Part shown: piece by piece, positions 1 to 6,910 of the stretch
Layout of the letters: each line of letters opens with the position of its first letter
How positions within the stretch are numbered: position 1 is the stretch's first letter
Origin: Verrucomicrobiia bacterium
GTDB lineage: Bacteria > Verrucomicrobiota > Verrucomicrobiia > Limisphaerales > CAIMTB01
Direction: 5' to 3'
Length of the DNA: 64,000 bases
Assembly: GCA_019634625.1 (NCBI GenBank)
Contig: JAHCBA010000014.1
Span: 86,525 to 150,524 of the forward strand
Position numbers and translations under genes: made by a program
Notes under the pieces: generated by a model
Told to the model about the DNA's origin: nothing
Seen by the model: only the letters and a program-made list of their open reading frames with translations
The model's database searches: none

Positions 1-629
1 GCCCCCGCCATCGCCTCGACGCCGAACAGATCCGCGACGGCGCCCTCGCCGCCAGCGGCCTCCTCGTCCCCACGCTCGGAGGCCCCGCCGTCAAACCCTA
101 CCAACCTCCCGGCGTCTGGGAGGATGCCGGCACCGGCAAGTCCTACACCCAGGACAAGGGTGACAAACTCTACCGCCGCAGCCTCTACACCTTCTGGCGC
201 CGCACCGCCCCGCCGCCCAGCATGCTCACCTTCGACGCCACCTCCCGCGAGGTCTGCACATCCAAACGCGACGCCACCACCACCCCCCTCCAGTCCCTCG
301 TCCTCCTCAACGACACCCAGTTCGTCGAAGCCGCCCGCGTCCTTGCCGAACGCCTTCTCACCGATCACCCCCACGATCCCGCCGCCCGTGCCCAAGACGC
401 CTTCCTTCGCCTCGTCGGCCGCGCCCCGGATGACCTCGAAACCGACCTCCTCGCCCTCCTTTACACCGAACAACGCGCCCATTTCCGTGCCCATCCCGAC
501 GACGCCGAAGCCTTCGTCGCCATCGGCGAACGGCCACGCGACCCATCCCTCCCAGCCCCCGAACTGGCCGCCACCACCGTCCTCACCAGCGCCGTGATGA
601 ACCACGACGAATTCGTCATGAAGCGCTAG
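1..629 (+). CDS. PSD1/DUF1553 domain protein, C-terminal part (5' end outside window)
   Basis: The reading frame is open from base 3 to the TAG at 627-629 and no start lies in the window, so the gene begins upstream. The visible 208 or so residues carry the typical end of the DUF1553 domain: KPYQPPGVWE, RRSLYTFWRRTAPP, FDATSREVCTSKR and the TPLQSLVLLNDTQFVEAAR block. This family (planctomycete cytochrome C + DUF1549 + DUF1553) is abundant in Planctomycetes and Verrucomicrobia and is usually encoded next to a DUF1501 gene, as here. The molecular function is not established; a role in polysaccharide or sulfated glycan use is often suggested. It resembles the C-terminus of the complete PSD1 protein at 28992-32354. 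The family call is firm. Confidence 0.9.
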   Translation, partial: PRHRLDAEQIRDGALAASGLLVPTLGGPAVKPYQPPGVWEDAGTGKSYTQDKGDKLYRRSLYTFWRRTAPPPSMLTFDATSREVCTSKRDATTTPLQSLVLLNDTQFVEAARVLAERLLTDHPHDPAARAQDAFLRLVGRAPDDLETDLLALLYTEQRAHFRAHPDDAEAFVAIGERPRDPSLPAPELAATTVLTSAVMNHDEFVMKR

Positions 630-664
630 ACTTGGACATCCTCCTTCATCCCCTCCACACCCCC

Positions 665-2143
665 ATGAATCCTCCCTCCCTCTGTGTCGGCCCCGTTCCC
701 GCTGCCCACCTCAGCCGCCGGGGCTTCCTCAACCGTTTCGGCTTCGGCCTCGGTGGCATCGCCCTCGCCCATCTCCTCCAGCCGTCCCGCACCCTCGCCG
801 CAACTCCCACCCCCGGTCCCGGCCCCGACCGCGGAGTCCTCGGCGGCCAGCTCCACCACGCGGCCCACGCCAAACGCGTGATCTTCCTCTTCATGGCCGG
901 CGGGCCGTCCCAGCTCGAAACCTTCGACTACAAACCCCTCCTCAACGAGCGCAACGGTCAGCAGCTCCCCGATTCGGTCCGCATGGGCCAGCGCCTCACC
1001 GGCATGTCCGGCAACCAGGCCTCCCTCCCCCTCGCCGGCTCGATCTTCAAGTTCGCCCGGCATGGCCAGTCCGGTGCCTGGCTCAGCGAACTCCTCCCCT
1101 GCACCGCCCGCGTCGCCGACGACCTCTGCATCGTCCGCTCGATGTACACCGAGGCCATCAATCACGACCCCGCCATCACCTTCCTCCAGACCGGTTCCCA
1201 GATCTCCGGCCGCCCCAGCATGGGCGCCTGGGTCCACTACGGCCTCGGCAGCGACAACGAAAACCTCCCCTCCTTCGTCGTCCTCATCACCCGCGGCAAG
1301 GTCGATCAACCCCTTTACGCCCGCCTCTGGGGCAGCGGCTTCCTCCCCGCCCAACATCAGGGCGTCCAGTTCCGCGCCGGCAAGGAACCCGTCCTCTACC
1401 TCAACAATCCCGACGGGATCGCCCCCGAAAGCCGGCGCCTCATGCTTGATCGCCTCCGCGATCTCCACCAGCACGCCGCCGACCGCTCCGGTGACCGCGA
1501 CATCGACTCCCGCATCGCCCAGTACGAAATGGCGTACCGCATGCAGACCAGCGTCCCCGAGGCCACCGACCTCTCCGGCGAACCCGACAGCGCCTTCGAC
1601 CTCTACGGACCCGATTCCCGCAAGCCAGGCACCTTCGCCGCCAACTGCCTCCTCGCCCGCCGCCTTGCCGAACGCGGCGTCAAATTCATCCAGCTCTACC
1701 ACCAGGGCTGGGACCAGCACGGCGGACTCCCCAACGGCATCCGCCAGCAGTGCAAGGAAACCGACCAGCCCTCCTACGCCCTCCTCACCGACCTCAAACA
1801 ACGCGGGCTCCTCGACGACACCCTCGTCGTCTGGGGCGGCGAATTCGGTCGCACCAACTATTCCCAGGGCAAACTCACCGCCACCGACTACGGACGCGAC
1901 CATCACCCCCGCTGCTTCTCCCTCTGGATGGCCGGCGGCGGCGCCCGCCCCGGAACCACCTACGGCACCACCGACGACTTCGGCTACAACATCGCTGAAA
2001 ACGGCGTCCATGTGCACGACTTCCACGCCACCCTCCTCCACCTCCTCGGCGTCGATCACGAACGCCTCACCCACTTCTTCCAGGGCCGCCGCTTCCGCCT
2101 CACCGACGTCCACGGAAAGATCATCCAGCCCCTCCTCGCCTGA
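665..2143 (+). CDS. DUF1501 domain protein, Tat-exported
   Basis: A 492-residue protein of the DUF1501 family (alkaline-phosphatase/sulfatase-like fold). I start at the ATG at 665; a TTG at 632 would add 11 residues. Close to the N-terminus is a twin-arginine signal (SRRGFLNRFGFGLGGIALAHLL, written with breaks: SRRGFLNRF then a hydrophobic stretch), so export in folded form is likely. Family landmarks are FLFMAGGPSQLETFDYKP, the Trp-Asp-Gln-His segment (GWDQHGG), WGGEFGRT and GRDHHPRCF near the end, and a C-terminal DFHATLLHLLG. It lies 35 bases after the PSD1 stop and is probably co-transcribed with it. Function within the family is unproven; the paired PSD1 and DUF1501 proteins are thought to work together in the periplasm. 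Confidence 0.92.
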   Translation: MNPPSLCVGPVPAAHLSRRGFLNRFGFGLGGIALAHLLQPSRTLAATPTPGPGPDRGVLGGQLHHAAHAKRVIFLFMAGGPSQLETFDYKPLLNERNGQQLPDSVRMGQRLTGMSGNQASLPLAGSIFKFARHGQSGAWLSELLPCTARVADDLCIVRSMYTEAINHDPAITFLQTGSQISGRPSMGAWVHYGLGSDNENLPSFVVLITRGKVDQPLYARLWGSGFLPAQHQGVQFRAGKEPVLYLNNPDGIAPESRRLMLDRLRDLHQHAADRSGDRDIDSRIAQYEMAYRMQTSVPEATDLSGEPDSAFDLYGPDSRKPGTFAANCLLARRLAERGVKFIQLYHQGWDQHGGLPNGIRQQCKETDQPSYALLTDLKQRGLLDDTLVVWGGEFGRTNYSQGKLTATDYGRDHHPRCFSLWMAGGGARPGTTYGTTDDFGYNIAENGVHVHDFHATLLHLLGVDHERLTHFFQGRRFRLTDVHGKIIQPLLA

Positions 2144-2183
2144 CGGTCCGTCCACACGTGCCACCAGAACCAGATGCCGAGAC

Positions 2184-3164
2184 TTACTCCACCGCATCCA
2201 CCCGGAGATCGCGCAGCACGGTAAGCCCAGGGATGGGAGCGCGCCGTATGATCCTTGCGCCGCTCTTCCGACGCTTGCCGAACCTGTCCCGGTGCCGCTC
2301 CCACATCTGGTCCACGAACTCCTTCGATCCCAGGAACACCCCGTCCGTCATGTGCCGGATCCGTAACCGCAGGATCTGACCCAGCGGCAGTTGTCCGCCC
2401 CGCGCCAGCTCCGCCTTGATTGCCTCCGGATCCAACACCCGCTTGTCGCTCCGCCCTGACGTCCCGCCGATCACGTATAGCGCCAGGCGATATTCTGCTG
2501 ACGCAGCGCTCCAGTCCTGGGTCTCCAGAAAGCCCATGATTCCGCGGCGGATGACCTTGTCGCCGGTGAGGGCGGCGGCGTAGCCGCAGAAGCGGTAGTC
2601 CTTGGGATCGTTGACCAGCCCGGCGCGGACGGGATTGAGGTCGATGTAGGCGGCGATGGCGCGGAGGGTGCTGGGACAGTCCTCCACCAGGACGCTGCGG
2701 AAGCGTTCGCCCCAGAGGTAGCCGGTGCGGTCGTGACGGCGGTTGTACCAGCGGGAGAAGCGTTGCTTGAACTCCTGAAGGAAGACGGAGAGATCGGCGA
2801 TGCGGGAGAGGACCGCCTGGCGGATGTCGTCCGGGAGGGGCTGGCCCTTGTTGACGGCAGCACGTGCGAGGGTGGGGAGAGTGGACTTGGGCCCGTAGAA
2901 GTCCTCGAGTTTGGCGAGGATGACATCGTCCGGGATGGAGTCCGGGAGGGGCTTTGGAGGAACGCGGATGAGGAGATGGAAGTGGTTGGACATCATGCAG
3001 AAGGTGATGATGTCGATTTCGCAGAACCGGGCGAGGTGATGGAGGATGTTGAGGAGTTTGTGCTTGGCGGAGTCGTCGAGGAGAGGGAGGCGACCGGCGA
3101 CGCGGGACATGCAGTGATAGACCGCCGGGAGGGTGGGGTCGGCTGTGATGCGTGGGGTTCTCAT
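2184..3164 (-). CDS. REP-associated tyrosine transposase (RAYT, Y1_Tnp family)
   Basis: A 326-residue HUH-type single-strand transposase of the IS200/IS605-like RAYT branch. The N-terminal core has YHCMSRV, then the metal-binding HUH motif SNHFHLLI with His61 and His63. A candidate catalytic tyrosine is Tyr140 in FSRWYNRR, followed by GYLWGERFRSVLVE and AAYIDLNPVRAGLV, which are standard RAYT blocks. I use the ATG at 3164 (MRTPRI); a TTG at 3245 would extend it into repeat DNA. RAYTs are domesticated single-copy transposases that act on REP-type palindromes; no cognate partner gene is needed. Immediately upstream (3241-3310) lie AT-rich repeats that recur as an array near 56.1 kb, which are plausible substrates. 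The gene appears intact and potentially active. Confidence 0.93.
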   Translation of the reverse strand: MRTPRITADPTLPAVYHCMSRVAGRLPLLDDSAKHKLLNILHHLARFCEIDIITFCMMSNHFHLLIRVPPKPLPDSIPDDVILAKLEDFYGPKSTLPTLARAAVNKGQPLPDDIRQAVLSRIADLSVFLQEFKQRFSRWYNRRHDRTGYLWGERFRSVLVEDCPSTLRAIAAYIDLNPVRAGLVNDPKDYRFCGYAAALTGDKVIRRGIMGFLETQDWSAASAEYRLALYVIGGTSGRSDKRVLDPEAIKAELARGGQLPLGQILRLRIRHMTDGVFLGSKEFVDQMWERHRDRFGKRRKSGARIIRRAPIPGLTVLRDLRVDAVE

Positions 3165-3240
3165 GAGGTGGGCGTGGGTGGAGAGACAGGGCTGGTGAAC
3201 AGAATGACGGGCGAAAGGGTGAGCACTGGGTCTGAATTGC

Positions 3241-3310
3241 GTCAAGAGTAAAGGGCCTGCCTTGTTATATAAAGAGTTAAGTTTAAAGTGCCTGACATTT
3301 TAACTGACAT
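3241..3310 (+). repeat. AT-rich RAYT-flanking repeat, two units
   Basis: Two degenerate units precede the RAYT start: one beginning GTCAAGAGTAAAGG followed by GCCTGCCTTGTTAT, and one reading TTAAGTTTAAAG followed by TGCCTGAC. The first unit shares GCCTGCCTTGTTAT with the first unit of the array at 56071. The local base composition is clearly more AT-rich than neighbouring genes. I read this as the end of the RAYT-associated mobile unit. Confidence 0.6.
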
Positions 3311-3394
3311 CGCGGCGTCGGGTCACCGTAGAATCCCTCGGAACGGCAGCCCTCACGCCGAGATGTTCGGTAACGCACCGTCTCTTTCGCCGCC

Positions 3395-3553
3395 GTGCAT
3401 CCCGAAGTTGTGGGGAGAGGTGCGAACTCCGCCAAGCGTCGCTTCGGAGGGCCGAGTTCTATGAGGCCGCAACGGTGTGGAGCATTGGGTTGAGGACTCA
3501 CAGATCTCGTCCCTCCGATTCGCTGCCTCCTCATCCATAACTCCGGGATGCAC
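3395..3553 (-). repeat. 159-bp inverted-repeat element, copy A
   Basis: It starts GTGCATCCCGAAGTTGTGG and ends with CATAACTCCGGGATGCAC, so the ends form imperfect terminal inverted repeats of about 19 bp. The interior holds the family signature in reverse orientation (TTGAGGACTCACAGATCTCG then TCCCTCCG). Length is exactly 159 bp, as in copies B, C and E. It lies between the RAYT and the HDOD gene and has no coding capacity of its own. The 459-base gap between those genes holds only this element and the AT-rich repeat. Confidence 0.85.
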
Positions 3554-3623
3554 CGCTTTCGCCGGGTGCCCCATCCCAAGGCTGGTCAATCGCCCCGCCG
3601 CACGCCACGCTCTTCGAGCTCTG

Positions 3624-4499
3624 ATGACTCCGCGTACCCCCGCCGAATTCCGCGGCGCAATCCGCAAGATCCAACGCCTGTACGCGACCCCCGAAGTCCT
3701 CAGCCGCGCCCTCCGGTTGGTGAAGGAACCCGACGTCAACCTTGAGAACGTCGGCCATCTGGTCGGCAAGGACGCTGCCCTCGTCGCCGATGTCATCCGC
3801 CTGAGCAACAGCGCCCTGTTCAGCCGAGGCGAAAGCTGCGTGGACCTCCAGCTTGCCCTCCAGCGACTCGGCCTCGAAGAGGTCATCCGCGTCATCGAAC
3901 TCAGCCTCAGCAAACACATCTTCGGCAAGGGCCTCGCCAACTACGGCCTCACTGCCGCCCAATACTGGCGAAGCTCCCTCCTCGCCGCCCTCCTCATGGA
4001 GCAACTCGCCTTCATCCATGGCGTCGATGCTCCGGAGGCCTACACCATCGGCATCCTCCATGCCCTCGGCCGCGTCCTTATCAATGAGGTCCTCGACGAA
4101 GTCGCCCATGGCCCCCCCTGGGACCGCTCGGAATCCCTGGAAATCTGGGAGGTGTCCCGCGTGGGCTTCACCCACGCCGAAGCCGGGGCCCTCCTCCTCG
4201 GCGAATGGGGCTTCCCCCCAGCCATCGTCAAACCCATCGAAAACCAGCTCGGCACCCCCAGCGTCGTCCCCGCCCACACCCCGATCGGCATGCTTCGCCT
4301 CGTCCGCCTGGTTCTGACCCACGACACCGAAGCCGGCCTTGCCCCGCGCCCCGCGGAGTTTCCCATCGACCTCCTCGGCTGGGCCGGATTCGCCTCGCCA
4401 GGGGAACTCCTCGAACTGCTATCCGAAGCCCAACAGCAACTCGACGAGGTCGCCGCCAGCCTCGAAGTCGCCGATCAAGAGGTTCCGGAAGGGCTGTAA
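3624..4499 (+). CDS. HDOD domain protein
   Basis: A 291-residue protein dominated by an HDOD domain (about residues 10-205), a degenerate HD-type fold used in bacterial signalling and stress proteins without demonstrated enzymatic activity. Visible family blocks are LVGKDAALVADVIRLSNSALFS, LQRLGLEEVIRVIELS, YWRSSLLAALLMEQLA and AYTIGILHALGRVLINE, then VSRVGFTHAEAGALLLGEWGFP. The start is the ATG at 3624; reading back to 3477 would run into the 159-bp repeat and is not credible. The last 19 bases of the gene overlap the 3' end of rnpB on the other strand, so the final codons (PEGL and neighbours) come from the RNase P P1 helix. The specific role is unknown. Confidence 0.88.
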   Translation: MTPRTPAEFRGAIRKIQRLYATPEVLSRALRLVKEPDVNLENVGHLVGKDAALVADVIRLSNSALFSRGESCVDLQLALQRLGLEEVIRVIELSLSKHIFGKGLANYGLTAAQYWRSSLLAALLMEQLAFIHGVDAPEAYTIGILHALGRVLINEVLDEVAHGPPWDRSESLEIWEVSRVGFTHAEAGALLLGEWGFPPAIVKPIENQLGTPSVVPAHTPIGMLRLVRLVLTHDTEAGLAPRPAEFPIDLLGWAGFASPGELLELLSEAQQQLDEVAASLEVADQEVPEGL

Positions 4500-4883
4500 G
4501 CCGAATTCTGTCTGCCCGCGTCACCGCGGGGAGAGGACCATTTCTCTTAGCGGCCATACCCGGGACCCGTCCGCTCGCGCGGAACCGGAGCGGGCCGCTC
4601 CAGGGCCCCCTATTTGGCCTTGCTCCCGACGGGGTTTTCCGTGCCGCTCCGCTTGCGCTCGGCGCGGTGGGCTCTTACCCCACCTTTTCACCCTTGCCAC
4701 CCCGGCCCGAAGACCGGAGTTCGGCGGTATGTTCTCTGTGGCACTGTCCGTCGAGGGGCCTCGCGGCCCCGTCTCCCATGCGTATCCCCGGTCTTCCCGG
4801 GGTTGCATGGCATCGCGCCCTGTGGAGTTCGGACTTTCCTCCCTTGGAATGAACCAAGAGCGGCCCTCCGCCCTTCCGGAACC
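4481..4883 (-). ncRNA. rnpB: RNase P RNA, bacterial A-type
   Basis: On the minus strand the RNA reads GGTTCCGGAAGGGC at its 5' end and GCCCTTCCGGAACC at its 3' end, a perfect 14-bp P1 helix that sets the limits. Just inside are the universal GGAGGAAAGTCCG (P4 5' strand region), the ACAGTGCCACAGAGAA segment, GGGTAAGAGCCCACC (the P15 loop whose GGU pairs with tRNA 3' CCA) and near the end ACAGAATTCGGCTTAC. Total length of about 403 nt fits class A. It is the catalytic RNA that removes tRNA 5' leaders. The 3' end overlaps the HDOD gene by 19 bases. Confidence 0.97.
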
Positions 4884-4926
4884 CCTCCATCCTATCCCCC
4901 CCTCCGCCCGCGCCGCAAGCACCGCG

Positions 4927-5085
4927 GTGCATCCCCGAGTTGGGGTGAGAAGGCAGCCATTCCGAGGGACAAGCTCCGCGAGTCCGCCACCGAATGCTCC
5001 CCACCGTTGCCGGCTCCTGGAACTCGCCCCCCCCGAGACCGCCCTTCGCGAAGCTCGCACCGCCCCCCAGTGCTCCGGAATGCAC
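4927..5085 (+). repeat. 159-bp inverted-repeat element, copy B
   Basis: It begins GTGCATCCCCGAGTTGGGG and ends CAGTGCTCCGGAATGCAC, with the interior signature CGAGGGACAAGCTCCGCGAG in forward orientation. Exactly 159 bp. It is the most diverged full copy. It sits between the 5' end of rnpB and the small unknown gene. The remaining 226 bases up to that gene show nothing I can name. Confidence 0.8.
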
Positions 5086-5311
5086 GGCGCGAAGCGAAAC
5101 GCGTCCATCCAAGGTTGACGGCACGATGCCCATTGGAGTAATGGCACTCGCACATCGTGGTTCAGGACCGGCCGCACCAACTCCGGCCACCAGCGAACCC
5201 CACGCAAAACGCCCACCTCCCACCTCCCACCCCCCTCATCTCAACGCGTCGTGCAACGGCGCGCGCGAGCTCAGGCCGTACGCAGGCACGCGGGCGCATC
5301 GTCCCACCCCG

Positions 5312-5869
5312 ATGAAAACGTTCGCCGCACTGCTCCACCATTCGCGTCTCGCCGACGCCAGCATCCTCCCGTCCGCCCTCGCCAGGCCAGGACCAGGCCG
5401 TTCCTCACGATCCGATCCGTTCTATCACGAACGCTGGCGCGTTCACCTCGTGGGCTCGGTCAGCACCCTCGGTGAGCAACAACGCCTTCATGCCCAAGGT
5501 TCCGGATATGGTGATCCCTTGGGCCCGGTCGAGATCCAGATCGACCTTTCCCTCGTCCCCTTCGAAGACGGACGTCCCCGCCTTCATCGGGCTTTCCGGG
5601 CCACCGGACGTTCCCGCTCCACCACGGCCGGCGGCGATGTCCTCGTCATCGGCTTCGTCGGCACCCTGCGCTGTGAGATCGTCCGGGACGACGATCCATC
5701 CGGGGGGGCCCGCGTCGGGTTCGAACTGGCCTGGCAAACTCTCCCTGACGGCTTGGGCACCCTGTCCGGCGCCATCGGTGCGGGTATCATCCGTGGTCGC
5801 AGTCATCCCGAAGGCGGCTACCACGGCCAGACCACCGGCACCCTCGCACGCCCCGCATCCGCCGGTTGA
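5312..5869 (+). CDS. Hypothetical protein
   Basis: A 185-residue open frame starting at ATG 5312 (MKTFAALL). I do not recognise a family. The sequence contains alternating beta-like stretches (WRVHLVGSVSTL, VEIQIDLSLVPF, GDVLVIGFVGTLRCEIV, RVGFELAWQTL) and no signal peptide, transmembrane helix or cysteine motif. Residue composition is less proline/serine-skewed than the shadow frames, which supports coding, and the competing minus-strand frame at 5405-5932 looks like a shadow. It is isolated, with rnpB upstream and the convergent rhomboid gene downstream. Function unknown; coding status is likely but not certain. Confidence 0.5.
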   Translation: MKTFAALLHHSRLADASILPSALARPGPGRSSRSDPFYHERWRVHLVGSVSTLGEQQRLHAQGSGYGDPLGPVEIQIDLSLVPFEDGRPRLHRAFRATGRSRSTTAGGDVLVIGFVGTLRCEIVRDDDPSGGARVGFELAWQTLPDGLGTLSGAIGAGIIRGRSHPEGGYHGQTTGTLARPASAG

Positions 5870-5974
5870 GGGTGGGCTGTCGGGAATCCCAAGGGAATAG
5901 TCCATCGGTTCCCCGCCTCCGATCTGCCACACCGCCCGTCGCCCGTCGCCGGATCCGACCGGCCAATGCCTCCC

Positions 5975-6877
5975 CTATGGCTCGCGCATGCGTTGCCGCG
6001 CCTTCTCCAGTATGCGCCGCTCCCGCTCGGTCAGACTCTGGATCCCGTGCGCCGAAATCTTGTCGAGGATCGGATCCACCTCCCGGCGCATGAAGTCCTC
6101 CGGTGTCTCCACCGGACCCCGCCCCCCGCCGGCCCCCGGATTCAGCCCCCCTAGGCCCTGGCCCGCCGGAACCGACATCCGCCCGGGCCGCCGCCCCAAC
6201 CCCCCGAATGGATTCAGCCGCCGCAACCACGCCCGCCCATCCTCATGCAGGAACAGCCGCACATAGGCCACCCCCGTCAGAAGACCCCCCAGATGCGCCC
6301 CGTGCGCAATGCCGCTGTGCAGAAAGGCCACCCCGAACACGCTGAATCCAAACAGAATCCAGAACAGCGTCATCGACTTCAGCCGCACCGGGAAGACGTA
6401 CAGAAAGAACATCACCTCCCGCCCCGGAAAAAGGAAGCAGTACGCCCCGATCAAACCCAGCACGCTCCCCGAAGCGCCCACCGTGTACCCCTGCCCGTAG
6501 TTCGGGTACCACGCCTGACAGCCCACCTCGAGCAGTCCACCGAACACGCCCGCTGACAGATAAATCTTCCAGAAACGCCGCACTCCCACCGTCTCCAGCA
6601 TCGCCCGCCCAAAAAACCAAAGCGCGATCCCGTTGAACAGGATGTGCCACGGCCACGGCGCGTCGTGCAGAAACTGGTAGGTGACCAGCCGCCACACCTC
6701 AAAGCGCCCCAGCGCCTGCCCGCTCAACCCAAAAATCAGCGTCAGACTCGCACCCCCGTACACCCGCAGCACGCACTCGATCAGGAAGATCCCCACCAGC
6801 ACGATCAACAGCAGGTTCAACGGCGAGCGCCAGCCGCCCCCACCGGATTCCCGCATGTAATCCCGGTCGTACAACAT
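5975..6877 (-). CDS. Rhomboid family intramembrane serine protease
   Basis: A 300-residue membrane protein with about six hydrophobic helices between residues 20 and 210. The catalytic pair is visible: Ser136 in GASGS (134-138) and His195 in AHGAHLGG (191-198), and the conserved WHILFNGIALWFFGR stands at about 77-91. Rhomboids cleave transmembrane substrates within the lipid bilayer. The C-terminal 90 residues are a soluble Gly/Pro/Arg-rich tail ending in a short charged segment (REVDPILDKISAHGIQSLTE), which recurs in Verrucomicrobia-type rhomboids, to my recollection. The start at 6877 (MLYDRDYMRE) gives a short cytoplasmic lead before the first helix. It is the first gene downstream of the ceramidase-like gene, 34 bases away, and may share its transcript. 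Confidence 0.94.
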   Translation of the reverse strand: MLYDRDYMRESGGGGWRSPLNLLLIVLVGIFLIECVLRVYGGASLTLIFGLSGQALGRFEVWRLVTYQFLHDAPWPWHILFNGIALWFFGRAMLETVGVRRFWKIYLSAGVFGGLLEVGCQAWYPNYGQGYTVGASGSVLGLIGAYCFLFPGREVMFFLYVFPVRLKSMTLFWILFGFSVFGVAFLHSGIAHGAHLGGLLTGVAYVRLFLHEDGRAWLRRLNPFGGLGRRPGRMSVPAGQGLGGLNPGAGGGRGPVETPEDFMRREVDPILDKISAHGIQSLTERERRILEKARQRMREP

Positions 6878-6910
6878 GCGCGCCGAGCGTAGGCCCGCCC
6901 CACCCCGAGA

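Noticed and set aside
3477..3623. N-terminal extension of the HDOD protein
   Set aside because: These codons lie mostly inside the 159-bp repeat, and similar translated peptides (for example RRDELRESST on the other strand) recur wherever the repeat occurs.
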